A stretch of DNA of 64,000 bases from Mycobacterium colombiense CECT 3035 (GTDB lineage: Bacteria; Actinomycetota; Actinomycetes; Mycobacteriales; Mycobacteriaceae), in contig NZ_CP020821.1 in NCBI RefSeq assembly GCF_002105755.1, positions 434,001 through 498,000 of the forward strand, in the 5' to 3' direction. The notes below the pieces were generated by a model. It was not told where the DNA came from and made no database searches. It was given only the letters and a program-made list of their open reading frames with translations. Both the position numbers and the translations under genes were made by a program. This document shows positions 1-9,749 of this stretch, piece by piece; within the stretch, counting starts at the first letter, position 1, and the number at the start of each line of letters is the position of its first letter.

Positions 1-1
1 G

Positions 2-211
2 GTGCTCACCGGCAACCCGCGCCAGCGCACCGCGTACCTCAAGATCGACTACCGGCACATCGTCCCGGTGGAGAAGGAACTGCAGTTCGACGCGGGCGTC
101 GACCGGGTGGACGGGCGCAAGATCTTCGTATCGGGCCGGCTGACCGACGGCGATCAGTTGCTGACCGAAGCCGACGCACTGTTCGTACGGCTCAAACCTG
201 GTCAGCCCTGA
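2..211 (+). CDS. PaaI/hotdog-fold thioesterase, C-terminal fragment
   Basis: Only the last 69 residues are in the window; the start lies upstream. The fragment has the pattern of a hotdog thioesterase C-terminus: a basic strand (TAYLKIDYRHIVPV), a strand ending FVSGRL, and a final strand (ALFVRLKPGQP). Such enzymes hydrolyse acyl-CoA thioesters. The catalytic part of the fold is outside the window, so the substrate cannot be guessed. The frame is open at the left edge, and the GTG at base 2 is an internal valine rather than a start. Confidence 0.7.
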   Translation: MLTGNPRQRTAYLKIDYRHIVPVEKELQFDAGVDRVDGRKIFVSGRLTDGDQLLTEADALFVRLKPGQP

Positions 212-282
212 GCGCGGTCGGCACGTCTGGGTACCCGTAGACGACACAACTGCGGGACCACGCGGTAGAGGGGGATGGCGGT

Positions 283-999
283 GTGGCGATCGCCGAACTG
301 ACAGTGACGGACTTGTTCCGCGCGGTGGACCTGACCGGCGTGTTCGGCAACGCGCTGTTGGGTGGTGTGGTCGCCCGCAGGGAAGAATTGGATGCCGTCG
401 GTTTCGCCGCGCTCGCGGTGTTGTCGGGCCTGGGCGGCGGCATCATCCGCGACACCTTGCTCCAGCGCGGGACCCCTGTCGCTCTTACCGACTTCGCCTA
501 CTTGCTGACGGCGCTGGCGGGAGCGGCGATAGCGTTCGTGTTCCGAGTCGATGGCCGAGTGTGGAATTGGGTATGGCCGATCGTGGACGCGCTGGCGCTG
601 GGATGCTGGGCCGCGACAGGTGCCCACAAGACGCTCGCCTTAGGACTCGGCTGGTTGGCCGCGCTGCTGTTGGGCACGATCTCGGCAGTGGGCGGTGGCG
701 CGACGCGCGACATCGTGATGCGGCGGGTGCCCGGAATCTTCGGCGGCAACACCCTTTACGCCACTTGCGCGCTGGCTGCGAGTGGTGTGCTGGTGCTCTT
801 TCACTATCAAAACCACCCAACGCCAGGGTTATTGGTGGCAGCACTGACCGGAGCGGCATTGTGCTGGCTGGCCCAGCGGCGCGGTTGGATGTTGCCCGCC
901 GCCGACGCATGGTCGCCCGCAAGGTTTTTCTCCGGGCGTCGGTCGCGGCGGCGGATACGCAAGACCCACAACCCGAAGGACGTGAACGATGACCTCTGA
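283..999 (+). CDS. TRIC-type (UPF0126/YadS) cation channel family membrane protein
   Basis: The 238-residue hydrophobic protein has an internal duplication typical of UPF0126/TRIC proteins: each half carries a glycine-rich turn followed by an arginine-aspartate pair (GLGGGIIRD near residue 48 and AVGGGATRD near residue 132). The family forms trimeric channels, reported as potassium channels in bacteria and archaea. The tail is basic (SGRRSRRRIRKTHN) and should face the cytoplasm. The GTG start at 283 is the only reasonable one in frame. The end overlaps the start of the amidohydrolase gene by 11 bases, so the two are probably co-transcribed. Confidence 0.85.
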   Translation: MAIAELTVTDLFRAVDLTGVFGNALLGGVVARREELDAVGFAALAVLSGLGGGIIRDTLLQRGTPVALTDFAYLLTALAGAAIAFVFRVDGRVWNWVWPIVDALALGCWAATGAHKTLALGLGWLAALLLGTISAVGGGATRDIVMRRVPGIFGGNTLYATCALAASGVLVLFHYQNHPTPGLLVAALTGAALCWLAQRRGWMLPAADAWSPARFFSGRRSRRRIRKTHNPKDVNDDL

Positions 1000-2254
1000 G
1001 ATGCCTTCTGCACTGGTGCTCGAGAACCTGGCCGATGTCCGAGGCTGGCAGGAGACCTTGTACCGCGACCTGCATCAGCATCCGGAACTGTCGCACCAAG
1101 AACACAGGACTGCGGCAGCGGTGGCTTATCGGTTACGGGGCTTCGATTACGACGTACACGAGGGCATCGGAGGCACCGGAGTCGTCGGGATCTTGCGCAA
1201 CGGCGACGGTCCGACCGTGCTGCTTCGCGCCGATATGGACGCGCTGCCTGTGCGGGAAGGCACCGGCCTCCCGTACGCCAGCCGCGTCACCACCACCGAT
1301 ACGTCCGGCAACCAAGTCCCGGTGATGCACGCCTGCGGACACGACGTCCATGTGACCTGTCTGCTGGGCGCCGCTGCACTGCTCGCTGACGCGCGGGCGC
1401 ACTGGCAAGGCACCATGGTCGCGTTGTTTCAGCCCGCCGAGGAACTCGGCGATGGCGCACGACGCATGGTGGCCGACGGACTCGCGAAGCTCGTCGGCCA
1501 CGTCGACGCCGCCCTGGCGCAGCATGTCCTTCCATTTCCTGCCGGCCAGGTCTGCACGCGATCGGGTCCCGTCCTTGCGAGTGCCGACAGCATGCGGATC
1601 ACCGTGTACGGCCGTGGTGGACACGGATCGATGCCGCAAGCGACCGTCGATCCCGTGGTGCTTGCCGCCATGATCGTGATCCGACTGCAGACCGTGGTCT
1701 CCCGCGAGGTCGCACCCACTGAACCCGTGGTGTTGACGATCGGCAGGATCGAGTCGGGAGCCAAGAGCAACATCATCGGCGACCGTGCGGTCTTGGAACT
1801 GAATCTGCGGACCTACAGTGAGCAGAGCAGGGACAGGGTCCTCGATGCGATCCGCCGTATCGTCACCGCCGAATGCGAGGCTTCTGGGTCCCCTGCGCAG
1901 CCCGACTTCGAGCTCTTCGAGCATTTCCCGGCGACCGAGAACGATCCAACGGTCACCGAGCGTGTGCGCGCGGCGTTCGACAACTTCTTCGGTGATCGGG
2001 CACGAGACCTTCCGCTGCAGACCGCGAGCGAGGACTTCAGCGACATTCCCGACGCGCTCGGTGTTCCGTACAGCTATTGGGGCGTCGGCGGAATCGATCC
2101 CGACAGCTATCGACAAGCCGACTCAGCAGGCCGGCTGGCCGAGGACATCCCCGTCAACCACGCCCCGACGTTTGCCCCGGTCATCCAACCCACCCTCGAC
2201 ACCGGCACTCAGGCGCTGACGATCGCGGCGCTCGCCTGGTTGGCAAGATCCTAG
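989..2254 (+). CDS. M20 family amidohydrolase / peptidase
   Basis: A 421-residue M20D-type metallohydrolase (AbgB/HipO/IAA-amino acid hydrolase group) that cleaves N-acyl amino acids or similar amides. Metal-binding signatures are visible: [16 protein letters not shown] and QPAEE, with HGSMPQ in the lid/dimerisation region and a late catalytic SEDFSD. Length is normal for the family. The ATG start overlaps the upstream channel gene. No signal peptide is visible, so it is cytoplasmic. Substrate unknown. Confidence 0.88.
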   Translation: MTSEMPSALVLENLADVRGWQETLYRDLHQHPELSHQEHRTAAAVAYRLRGFDYDVHEGIGGTGVVGILRNGDGPTVLLRADMDALPVREGTGLPYASRVTTTDTSGNQVPVMHACGHDVHVTCLLGAAALLADARAHWQGTMVALFQPAEELGDGARRMVADGLAKLVGHVDAALAQHVLPFPAGQVCTRSGPVLASADSMRITVYGRGGHGSMPQATVDPVVLAAMIVIRLQTVVSREVAPTEPVVLTIGRIESGAKSNIIGDRAVLELNLRTYSEQSRDRVLDAIRRIVTAECEASGSPAQPDFELFEHFPATENDPTVTERVRAAFDNFFGDRARDLPLQTASEDFSDIPDALGVPYSYWGVGGIDPDSYRQADSAGRLAEDIPVNHAPTFAPVIQPTLDTGTQALTIAALAWLARS

Positions 2255-2322
2255 GATCCGCCCGCCGATCATCGATTTTGGGCGGCTGCTTGACGGCCCT
2301 GCTTGCCTCCAGACCGCCCGGA

Positions 2323-2328
2323 TAGCAT
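2323..2328 (+). promoter_or_regulatory. Possible -10 element for the thrS-pim operon
   Basis: TAGCAT fits the mycobacterial TANNNT -10 pattern and lies 36 bases before the thrS ATG in a 109-base gap. No convincing -35 is at the right spacing; a TTGACG at 2290 is too far upstream. No T-box-like leader is visible. Confidence 0.35.
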
Positions 2329-2363
2329 GGTCGTCGACCCATCGAGCCTTGGAGACCGCCGCA

Positions 2364-4418
2364 ATGACCGCCGCCGCAGAGCCCACACCGCAAGCCCCGA
2401 TCCGGGTGCCTGCCGGGACCACCGCGGCCGCCGCGGTGGGCGAAGCCGGGTTGCCGCGCCGGGGCACCCCCGACGCGATCGTGGTGGTGCGCGACGCCGA
2501 CGGCAAGCTGCGCGACCTGAGCTGGACGCCCGACACCGATGCCGACGTCGTCCCGGTGGCCGCCAACACCGAGGAGGGTCGCAGCGTCATCCGGCACTCG
2601 GCCGCCCACGTGCTGGCCCAGGCCGTCCAGGATCTGTTCCCCGGGGCCAAGCTTGGGATCGGCCCTCCCATCACCGACGGCTTCTACTACGACTTCGACG
2701 TGACCGAGCCGTTCACGCCGGAGGATCTGACGAAGCTGGAAAAGCGGATGCGCCAGATCGTCAAGGACGGGCAGCTGTTCGATCGGCGCGTGTACGCGTC
2801 CAAGGACGCGGCGCGCGCGGAGCTGGCCGACGAGCCCTACAAGCTCGAACTCGTCGACGACAAGTCCGGTGATCCCGACGTAATGGAGGTCGGTGGCGAC
2901 GAGCTCACCGCCTACGACAACCTGAATCCCCGCACCCGGGAACGGGTTTGGGGCGACCTGTGCCGGGGCCCGCACATCCCGACCACCAAGCACATCCCGG
3001 CGTTCAAGCTGACCCGGAGCTCGGCCGCCTACTGGCGCGGCGACCAGAGCAACGCCAGCCTGCAACGCATCTACGGCACCGCCTGGGAGTCGCAGGAGGC
3101 GCTGGACGCCCACCTCGAGCTGATCGAAGAGGCGCAGCGCCGCGACCATCGCAGGCTCGGGGTCGAGCTGGACCTGTTCAGCTTCCCCGACGAAATCGGT
3201 TCCGGTTTGGCGGTTTTCCATCCCAAGGGCGGCATCATCCGTCGCGAGCTGGAGGAGTACTCGCGCCGCAAGCACATCGAGGCCGGGTACGAATTCGTCA
3301 ACACCCCGCACATCACCAAGGAGCAGCTGTACATCACCTCGGGCCACCTCGAGTGGTACGCCGACGGCATGTACCCGCCGATGCACCTCGACGCGGAGTT
3401 CAACGCGGACGGGACGGTGCGCAAGCCGGGGCAGGACTACTACCTCAAGCCGATGAACTGCCCGATGCACCACCTGATCTACCGGTCGCGCGGGCGGTCG
3501 TATCGCGAACTGCCGTTGCGGCTCTTCGAGTTCGGCAGCGTGTACCGCTACGAGAAGTCCGGCGTGGTGCACGGGCTGACCCGGGTGCGCGGCATGACGC
3601 AGGACGACGCCCACATCTACTGCACCCGAGAGCAGATGCGCGACGAGCTGACCTCGCTGCTGCGCTTCGTGCTGGACCTGCTGGCCGACTACGGGCTCAA
3701 CGACTTCTACCTGGAGCTGTCCACCAAGGACCCGGAGAAGTACTCCGGCTCCGACGAGATGTGGGACGAGGCCACCGAAGTCCTGCGCGAGGTCGCCGAG
3801 GCCTCCGGGCTGCACTTCGTGCCCGACCCCGGCGGCGCGGCGTTCTACGGCCCCAAGATCTCGGTACAGGTCAAGGACGCGCTGGGCCGCAGCTGGCAGA
3901 TGTCGACCATTCAGCTCGACTTCAACATGCCGGACCGGTTCGAGTTGGAATACACCGCATCCGACGGGTCGCGGCAGCGGCCGGTGCTGATCCACCGGGC
4001 GCTGTTCGGGTCGATCGAGCGGTTCTTCGGCATCCTCACCGAGCACTACGCGGGGGCCTTCCCGGCGTGGCTGGCGCCCGTGCAGGCGGTGGGCATCCCG
4101 GTCGCCGACGAGCACGTGGAATACCTGGAAAGCGTTGCCGCACAGCTCAAGTCGCACGGCGTGCGTGTCGAGGTCGACACCAGCGACGACCGGATGGCCA
4201 AGAAGATCGTCAACCACACCGCCCAGCGGGTGCCGTTCATGCTGCTGGCCGGTGACCGCGACGTGCAGGCCGGCGCGGTCAGCTTCCGTTTCGGGGACCG
4301 CACCCAGATCAACGGCGTGCCCCGCGACAGTGCCGTCGATGCGATCGTGAAGTGGATCGCCGATCGCGAGAATGCCGTGCCCACAGCCGAACTCGTGAAA
4401 GTGTCAAGTGGTGAGTGA
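2364..4418 (+). CDS. thrS: Threonyl-tRNA synthetase
   Basis: Charges tRNA-Thr with threonine. The 684-residue protein has the full class II ThrRS order: N-terminal TGS-like segment, second additional (editing) domain with [11 protein letters not shown] near residue 75 and a downstream CRGPH motif, class II catalytic core ([12 protein letters not shown], then the motif 2 segment [15 protein letters not shown]), motif 3 at [11 protein letters not shown] and the anticodon-binding domain. I chose ATG at 2364, preceded by GGAG at 2351, over a TTG five codons upstream. The stop overlaps the next gene by four bases; thrS heads a six-gene operon. Confidence 0.96.
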   Translation: MTAAAEPTPQAPIRVPAGTTAAAAVGEAGLPRRGTPDAIVVVRDADGKLRDLSWTPDTDADVVPVAANTEEGRSVIRHSAAHVLAQAVQDLFPGAKLGIGPPITDGFYYDFDVTEPFTPEDLTKLEKRMRQIVKDGQLFDRRVYASKDAARAELADEPYKLELVDDKSGDPDVMEVGGDELTAYDNLNPRTRERVWGDLCRGPHIPTTKHIPAFKLTRSSAAYWRGDQSNASLQRIYGTAWESQEALDAHLELIEEAQRRDHRRLGVELDLFSFPDEIGSGLAVFHPKGGIIRRELEEYSRRKHIEAGYEFVNTPHITKEQLYITSGHLEWYADGMYPPMHLDAEFNADGTVRKPGQDYYLKPMNCPMHHLIYRSRGRSYRELPLRLFEFGSVYRYEKSGVVHGLTRVRGMTQDDAHIYCTREQMRDELTSLLRFVLDLLADYGLNDFYLELSTKDPEKYSGSDEMWDEATEVLREVAEASGLHFVPDPGGAAFYGPKISVQVKDALGRSWQMSTIQLDFNMPDRFELEYTASDGSRQRPVLIHRALFGSIERFFGILTEHYAGAFPAWLAPVQAVGIPVADEHVEYLESVAAQLKSHGVRVEVDTSDDRMAKKIVNHTAQRVPFMLLAGDRDVQAGAVSFRFGDRTQINGVPRDSAVDAIVKWIADRENAVPTAELVKVSSGE

Positions 4419-5005
4419 CCGTGACTGATCGCGAACCGGCCGAGCGGGACGCCGACGACACCATCCTGGACAGGGGAGTCGGCGAACAGGATCACCTGCA
4501 GCGGCTGTGGACGCCGTACCGGATGACCTATCTGGCCGAAGCGCCGATGAAGCGCGACGCCAACTCTTCAGGCAAAAGCGAGCAGCCGTTCACCGACATC
4601 CCGCACCTCACCGACGAAGACGGTTTGGTGGTCGCCCGCGGCGAGCTCGTCTACGCGGTGCTCAATCTCTACCCCTACAACCCCGGACACCTCATGGTGG
4701 TGCCCTACCGGCGGGTCTCGGAGCTCGAGGACCTGACCGACCCGGAAAGCGCGGAGCTGATGTCCTTCATCCAGAAGGCGATTCGCGTCATCAAGAACGT
4801 CTCGCGGCCGCACGGTTTCAACGTCGGCCTGAACCTGGGGACGTCGGCCGGTGGCTCGCTCGCCGAACACCTGCACGTGCACGTCGTGCCGCGCTGGGGC
4901 GGCGACGCGAACTTCATCACCATCATCGGCGGGTCGAAGGTGATCCCGCAATTGCTGCGCGAGACGCGCCAGCTGCTGGCCACGGAGTGGACAAATCAAC
5001 CATGA
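4415..5005 (+). CDS. HIT-family Ap4A phosphorylase-like protein
   Basis: A 196-residue histidine-triad protein with the nucleotide-binding motif [10 protein letters not shown] near residue 150. The M. tuberculosis counterpart as I recall it (Rv2613c) is a diadenosine tetraphosphate phosphorylase that uses phosphate to split Ap4A into ATP and ADP. Start options are GTG at 4415, overlapping the thrS stop, or GTG at 4421; the difference is two residues. It lies between thrS and pgsA in a gap-free operon. Aminoacyl-tRNA synthetases make Ap4A, so co-expression with thrS makes sense. Confidence 0.9.
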   Translation: MTVTDREPAERDADDTILDRGVGEQDHLQRLWTPYRMTYLAEAPMKRDANSSGKSEQPFTDIPHLTDEDGLVVARGELVYAVLNLYPYNPGHLMVVPYRRVSELEDLTDPESAELMSFIQKAIRVIKNVSRPHGFNVGLNLGTSAGGSLAEHLHVHVVPRWGGDANFITIIGGSKVIPQLLRETRQLLATEWTNQP

Positions 5006-5643
5006 GCAAAATGCCGTTCCTGTCGCGGGCGGCGTTCGCGCGGCTGACCACTCCCACCGCACGGGCATGCCTGCGGCTGGGATTGACCCCCGACGTCGTC
5101 ACCGTCCTGGGCACCATCGTCGCGGTGGCCGGCGCGCTGACGCTGTTCCCGATGGGCAAGCTGTTCGCCGGCACGCTGGTGGTCTGGTTCTTCGTCCTCT
5201 TCGACATGCTGGACGGGGCGATGGCCCGGGAACGCGGCGGCGGCACCCGATTCGGCGCGGTGCTGGACGCCACCTGCGACCGGGTCAGCGACGGCGCCGT
5301 GTTCTGCGGGCTGCTGTGGTGGATCGTCTTCGGCCTGCACGACAAGCTGCTGGCGGTCGCCACGCTGATCTGCCTCGTCACCTCCCAGGTGATCTCCTAC
5401 ATCAAGGCCCGCGCCGAAGCCAGCGGGCTGCGCGGCGACGGCGGCCTGATCGAACGGCCGGAGCGGCTGATCATCGTCCTCGTCGGCGCGGGCCTGTCGG
5501 ACCTTCCGGTGTATCCGCTGCCGTGGGCGCTGCCGGTGGCGATGTGGGTGCTGGCGGTGGCCAGCCTGCTCACCTGCGCGCAGCGGTTGCACGCGGTGCG
5601 CACCTCGCCGGGCGCGACCGACCGGGTGGTGAGCGAGCCGTGA
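5002..5643 (+). CDS. pgsA: CDP-alcohol phosphatidyltransferase, phosphatidylinositol-phosphate synthase
   Basis: The 213-residue integral membrane enzyme carries the complete CDP-alcohol phosphotransferase signature D-x2-D-G-x2-A-R-x8-G-x3-D-x3-D in the segment DMLDGAMAR followed by GAVLDATCD. The last aspartate is the base and the others hold the metal. In mycobacteria this enzyme joins CDP-diacylglycerol to inositol phosphate, providing the lipid anchor used by PatA and PimA encoded just downstream. The ATG at 5002 overlaps the HIT stop. Five to six hydrophobic helices are visible. Confidence 0.93.
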   Translation: MSKMPFLSRAAFARLTTPTARACLRLGLTPDVVTVLGTIVAVAGALTLFPMGKLFAGTLVVWFFVLFDMLDGAMARERGGGTRFGAVLDATCDRVSDGAVFCGLLWWIVFGLHDKLLAVATLICLVTSQVISYIKARAEASGLRGDGGLIERPERLIIVLVGAGLSDLPVYPLPWALPVAMWVLAVASLLTCAQRLHAVRTSPGATDRVVSEP

Positions 5644-6626
5644 TTCCCACTCCGCCGGGCATGAAAATGGTTGGGGCGCAACGCCGGATGGCCCGCCGGC
5701 TGGCCGGCCGGGCGATGGGCGGCCTGACGGGCGGGAGGGCGACCGACTGGGCGTACGCGTCCGGCTGGATGGCGGTGCGCGCGATGCCGGAGTTCGCCGC
5801 GCGCAACGCCTTTGAGGCGGGCGCGCGTTACGCCGCCCGCGGCGGCGGCCCCGACCAGCTGCGCAAGAACCTGGCCCGCGTGATCGGTGTGCCGGCCGCG
5901 GAGGTGCCCGACGCGCTGATGCGGGCCTCGCTGGCCTCCTACGCCCGGTACTGGCGCGAGGCGTTCCGGCTGCCGGGCATGGACCTGGCCGCCGTGGGCC
6001 GCGAGCTGCACGACTCCGTCCTGGGCCGGGACCACATCGAGGCGGCGCTGTCCGCCGGCCGCGGCGCGGTGATCGCGTTGCCGCACAGCGGCAACTGGGA
6101 CATGGCCGGGGTATGGCTGGCGCAGACACACGGCACCTTCACCACCGTCGCCGAGCGCCTCAAACCCGAGTCGCTGTACCGGCGCTTCATCGGCTACCGC
6201 GAAGGCCTCGGCTTCGAGGTGCTGCCCCACTCCGGGGGAGAACGGCCGGCGTTCGACGTGCTGTGCGATCGGCTGCGGGACAACCGGGTGGTGTGCCTGA
6301 TGGCCGAGCGCGACCTCACCCGCACCGGCGTGCAGGTCGACTTCTTCGGTGAGCCCACCCGGCTGCCGGCCGGGCCGGCGAAGCTCGCGATCGCGACCGG
6401 GGCCGCCCTGCTGCCGGCGCACTGCTGGTTCGAGGACCGGGGCTGGGGCGTCGACATACAGTCGCCGCTGGATTGCGCCAGCGGCGACGTCAGCGGCATC
6501 ACCCAGGCGATGGCCGATCAGTTCGAGAAGAACATCGCCACCTACCCCCAGGACTGGCACATGATGCAGCCGCAGTGGCTGGCCGACCTTCCCGAAGCCA
6601 AGCAGGCCCGGCTCAAGGACGCCTGA
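5640..6626 (+). CDS. patA: Phosphatidylinositol mannoside acyltransferase PatA
   Basis: A 328-residue LPLAT-superfamily acyltransferase. The catalytic HX4D motif is visible in LPHSGNWDMAG near residue 145, with a later conserved ERDLTRTGVQVDFFGEP block. In mycobacteria PatA transfers palmitoyl from palmitoyl-CoA to the mannose placed on phosphatidylinositol by PimA. The GTG start at 5640 overlaps the pgsA stop; the longer open frame further upstream is antisense-free noise inside pgsA. A basic N-terminus suits peripheral inner-membrane binding. Confidence 0.93.
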   Translation: MIPTPPGMKMVGAQRRMARRLAGRAMGGLTGGRATDWAYASGWMAVRAMPEFAARNAFEAGARYAARGGGPDQLRKNLARVIGVPAAEVPDALMRASLASYARYWREAFRLPGMDLAAVGRELHDSVLGRDHIEAALSAGRGAVIALPHSGNWDMAGVWLAQTHGTFTTVAERLKPESLYRRFIGYREGLGFEVLPHSGGERPAFDVLCDRLRDNRVVCLMAERDLTRTGVQVDFFGEPTRLPAGPAKLAIATGAALLPAHCWFEDRGWGVDIQSPLDCASGDVSGITQAMADQFEKNIATYPQDWHMMQPQWLADLPEAKQARLKDA

Positions 6627-7750
6627 TGCGGATCGGGATGGTCTGCCCCTACTCGTTCGACGTTCCGGGCGGGGTGCAGTCGCACGTCCTGCAGCTGGCC
6701 GAGGTGATGCGCGCGCGGGGCCACGACGTCAGCGTGCTCGCGCCGTCCTCGCCGCACGCCGCGCTGCCCGACTACGTCGTCTCGGCGGGCAAGGCCGTCC
6801 CGATTCCCTACAACGGGTCGGTGGCCCGGCTGCGGTTCGGGCCGGCCACCCACCGCAAGGTGAAAAAGTGGCTCGCCGACGGCGATTTCGACGTGCTGCA
6901 CCTGCACGAGCCCAACGCGCCGAGCCTGTCCATGCTGGCGCTGAACATCGCCGAGGGCCCGATCGTGGCGACGTTTCACACGTCGACCACCAAATCGCTG
7001 ACGCTGACGGTGTTTCAGGGCATCCTGCGCCCGATGCACGAAAAGATCGTCGGGCGGATCGCGGTCTCCGACCTGGCCCGGCGCTGGCAGATGGAGGCGC
7101 TGGGCACCGACGCGGTGGAGATCCCCAACGGCGTCGACGTCGCGTCGTTCGCCTCCGCGCCGCTTTTGGACGGCTACCCGCGCGCCGGCAAGACGGTGCT
7201 GTTCCTCGGCCGCTACGACGAGCCGCGCAAGGGCATGTCCGTGCTGCTCGACGCGCTGCCCGGGCTGGTCGAGCGTTTCGCTGACGTGCAGTTGCTGGTC
7301 GTCGGTCGCGGCGATGAGGACCAATTACGGGTCCAGGCAGGCGAATTGGTGGACCACATCCGCTTCCTCGGGCAGGTCGACGACGCCGGCAAGGCCTCGG
7401 CCATGCGCAGCGCCGACGCCTACTGCGCGCCCAACCTCGGCGGGGAGAGCTTCGGCATCGTGCTGGTCGAGGCGCTGGCCGCCGGGACCCCGGTAGTGGC
7501 GAGCGACCTGGACGCCTTCCGGCGCGTGCTGTGCAACGGTGACGTCGGGTGCCTGGTGCCCGTCGGCGACGGCGACGCGCTCGCCGATGCGCTGATCGCG
7601 GTGCTGGAGGATGATGTGCTGCGGGAACGTTATGTGACGGCCGGTTCGGCCGCTGTCCAGCGCTACGACTGGTCGGTGGTGGCCAGCCAGATCATGCGGG
7701 TATACGAGACGGTCGCCGCGTCAGGCGCCAAGGTTGAGGTGGCCAGTTGA
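6626..7750 (+). CDS. pimA: Phosphatidylinositol alpha-mannosyltransferase
   Basis: The 374-residue GT-B glycosyltransferase (GT4) transfers mannose from GDP-mannose to the 2-position of inositol in phosphatidylinositol, the first step of PIM, LM and LAM synthesis. Visible features are the N-terminal glycine loop (DVPGGVQSH), HLHEPNAPSL with the active-site histidine, the donor-binding GRYDEPRKGM and the EX7E segment GESFGIVLVE. The start overlaps the patA stop by one base (TGATG), and the stop overlaps the next start in the same way, so translation is coupled. Confidence 0.95.
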   Translation: MRIGMVCPYSFDVPGGVQSHVLQLAEVMRARGHDVSVLAPSSPHAALPDYVVSAGKAVPIPYNGSVARLRFGPATHRKVKKWLADGDFDVLHLHEPNAPSLSMLALNIAEGPIVATFHTSTTKSLTLTVFQGILRPMHEKIVGRIAVSDLARRWQMEALGTDAVEIPNGVDVASFASAPLLDGYPRAGKTVLFLGRYDEPRKGMSVLLDALPGLVERFADVQLLVVGRGDEDQLRVQAGELVDHIRFLGQVDDAGKASAMRSADAYCAPNLGGESFGIVLVEALAAGTPVVASDLDAFRRVLCNGDVGCLVPVGDGDALADALIAVLEDDVLRERYVTAGSAAVQRYDWSVVASQIMRVYETVAASGAKVEVAS

Positions 7751-8775
7751 TGACATGGCTGATTGTCGCCATCGCGGTCTTCGTCGCCGTGCTGGCGGTC
7801 TTCGGCGCGTGGGCGTACCGGACGGCCAACCGGCTGGACCGCCTGCACGTCCGCTACGACCTGTCGTGGCAGGCGCTCGACGGCGCGCTGGCACGGCGCG
7901 CGGTGGTGTCGCGCGCCGTCGCCATCGACGCGTACGGCGGTGCGTCCGAAGGGCGGCGGCTGGCGGCGCTGGCCGACGCCGCGGAAGGGGCGCCGCGGCC
8001 CGCGCGGGAGAACGCCGAGAACGAGCTGTCCGCCGCGCTGGCTGTCGTCGATCCGGCGTCGCTGCCGGCCGGCCTGATCGCCGAGCTGGCCGATGCCGAG
8101 GCCCGGGTGGTGCTGGCCCGCCGCTTCCACAACGACGCGGTCCGCGACACCCTGGCCCTGGCCGAACGACCCCTGGTGCGGCTGTTCCACCTCGGCGGAA
8201 CCGCCGCGCTGCCCAGCTATTTCGAGATCGTCGAGCGGCCGCACGCGCTGGCCCACGGCGATCACGGCGTCCTCAACCACCGCACCTCGGCGCGCGTCGT
8301 GCTGCTCGACGACACCGGCGCGGTGCTGCTGCTGCGCGGGTCGGATCCCGCGCTGGCCGAGCAGCACGCCCCGAAGTGGTGGTTCACGGTGGGCGGCGAG
8401 GTGCAGCAGGGGGAGCGGCTGGCCGAGGCCGCCGCGCGGGAGCTGGCCGAGGAGACCGGGCTGCGCGTCGCGCCGGGCGAGATGATCGGGCCGGTCTGGC
8501 GGCGCGACGAGGTCTTCGAATTCAACGGCTCGCTGATCGACAGCGAGGAGTTCTACTTTGTCCACCGCACCCGGCGGTTCGAGCCGTCGCGCACCGGGCG
8601 AACCGAGCTGGAACGCAGCTACATCCACGGTCACCGCTGGTGTGACGCTGCTGACATCGCTGCGCTGGTCGCGGCGGGCGAGACGGTGTACCCCATGCAA
8701 CTATCCGGACTGCTCACCGACGCGGCCGCGCTCGCCGCCGGCCGTACCCCCGGGCCGCTGCTGTCCATCCGCTGA
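7750..8775 (+). CDS. Membrane-anchored Nudix hydrolase
   Basis: 341 residues. An N-terminal transmembrane helix (residues 3-20) is followed by a helical linker and a Nudix domain with a full box GGEVQQGERLAEAAARELAE... ending in EETGL (G-x5-E-x7-REUxEExGU). It corresponds to Rv2609c as I recall, an uncharacterised member of the PIM operon. The TGATG overlap with pimA shows co-translation. A plausible but untested role is hydrolysis of a nucleotide sugar or pyrophosphate linked to PIM synthesis. I prefer ATG 7750 to the TTG at 7747. Confidence 0.85.
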   Translation: MTWLIVAIAVFVAVLAVFGAWAYRTANRLDRLHVRYDLSWQALDGALARRAVVSRAVAIDAYGGASEGRRLAALADAAEGAPRPARENAENELSAALAVVDPASLPAGLIAELADAEARVVLARRFHNDAVRDTLALAERPLVRLFHLGGTAALPSYFEIVERPHALAHGDHGVLNHRTSARVVLLDDTGAVLLLRGSDPALAEQHAPKWWFTVGGEVQQGERLAEAAARELAEETGLRVAPGEMIGPVWRRDEVFEFNGSLIDSEEFYFVHRTRRFEPSRTGRTELERSYIHGHRWCDAADIAALVAAGETVYPMQLSGLLTDAAALAAGRTPGPLLSIR

Positions 8776-8798
8776 CTCCGCGGGCCAAAGCGCCTCAT

Positions 8799-8804
8799 TA
8801 GACT
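8799..8804 (+). promoter_or_regulatory. Candidate SigA -10 for pdxS
   Basis: TAGACT, 31 bases before the pdxS GTG. The same hexamer precedes the YebC gene (11278) and aspS (52738). AAGGAG at 8821-8826 is the ribosome-binding site and sits 8 bases from the GTG. Confidence 0.45.
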
Positions 8805-8834
8805 GGGTCGACAACGGTTGAAGGAGATCATGCA

Positions 8835-9740
8835 GTGAGTACCGCCCACCCGAACAACGGGCGAACCGGAACGGCCCGCGTCAAACGCGGCATGGCCGAG
8901 ATGCTCAAGGGCGGCGTCATCATGGACGTCGTCACCCCCGAGCAGGCCAAGATCGCCGAGGCCGCCGGCGCCGTCGCCGTCATGGCGCTGGAGCGGGTGC
9001 CCGCCGACATCCGCGCGCAGGGCGGGGTGTCGCGGATGAGCGACCCGGACATGATCGAGGGCATCATCGCCGCGGTGACCATCCCGGTGATGGCCAAGGC
9101 CCGCATCGGCCACTTCGTCGAGGCGCAGATCCTGCAGAGCCTGGGCGTGGACTACGTCGACGAGTCCGAGGTGCTCACCCCCGCCGACTACACCCACCAC
9201 ATCGACAAGTGGAAGTTCACCGTGCCGTTCGTGTGCGGGGCGACCAACCTCGGCGAGGCGCTGCGCCGCATCAGTGAGGGCGCGGCCATGATCCGCTCCA
9301 AGGGTGAAGCCGGCACCGGCGACGTCTCCAACGCGACCACGCACATGCGGGCCATCGGCGGCGAGATCCGCCGCCTGACGTCGCTGTCCGAAGACGAGTT
9401 GTACGTTGCCGCAAAGGAATTGCAGGCCCCCTACGACCTCGTCGTCGAGGTGGCCCGGGCGGGCAAGCTGCCGGTCACGCTGTTCACCGCGGGCGGCATC
9501 GCCACCCCGGCGGACGCGGCGATGATGATGCAGCTCGGCGCCGAGGGCGTGTTCGTGGGCTCGGGCATCTTCAAGTCCGGCGACCCCGCGCAGCGCGCCG
9601 CCGCGATCGTCAAGGCGACCACCTTCTACGACGACCCCGACGTGCTGGCCAAGGTGTCACGCGGGCTCGGCGAGGCGATGGTGGGCATCAACGTCGAGCA
9701 GATCGCGGAGCCCCACCGGCTGGCCGAACGCGGCTGGTAA
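8835..9740 (+). CDS. pdxS: Pyridoxal 5'-phosphate synthase, lyase subunit PdxS
   Basis: The 301-residue (beta/alpha)8 synthase subunit condenses ribose 5-phosphate, glyceraldehyde 3-phosphate and PdxT-derived ammonia into PLP. Family motifs are plain: [29 protein letters not shown], and a phosphate site [16 protein letters not shown]. The GTG start is fixed by an 8-base spacing from AAGGAG; an ATG at 8830 stops after two codons. The glutaminase subunit is two genes downstream. In M. tuberculosis a PPE gene and pdxH lie just upstream; they are absent here. Confidence 0.96.
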   Translation: MSTAHPNNGRTGTARVKRGMAEMLKGGVIMDVVTPEQAKIAEAAGAVAVMALERVPADIRAQGGVSRMSDPDMIEGIIAAVTIPVMAKARIGHFVEAQILQSLGVDYVDESEVLTPADYTHHIDKWKFTVPFVCGATNLGEALRRISEGAAMIRSKGEAGTGDVSNATTHMRAIGGEIRRLTSLSEDELYVAAKELQAPYDLVVEVARAGKLPVTLFTAGGIATPADAAMMMQLGAEGVFVGSGIFKSGDPAQRAAAIVKATTFYDDPDVLAKVSRGLGEAMVGINVEQIAEPHRLAERGW

Positions 9741-9749
9741 AAACAGTCC

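Noticed and set aside
2255..2363. T-box or other riboswitch upstream of thrS
   Set aside because: The leader is about 30 bases from the likely start point, with no specifier loop or antiterminator structure visible.
2181..4217. 678-codon open frame on the minus strand over thrS
   Set aside because: It is a GC-rich antisense shadow; its translation is Arg/Val/His-rich low complexity, while the plus strand encodes a clear ThrRS.
8830..8838. Two-codon ATG-CAG-TGA minimal ORF before pdxS
   Set aside because: Its spacing of 3 bases from AAGGAG is too short for efficient initiation, and the GTG at 8835 is at the ideal distance; likely chance.
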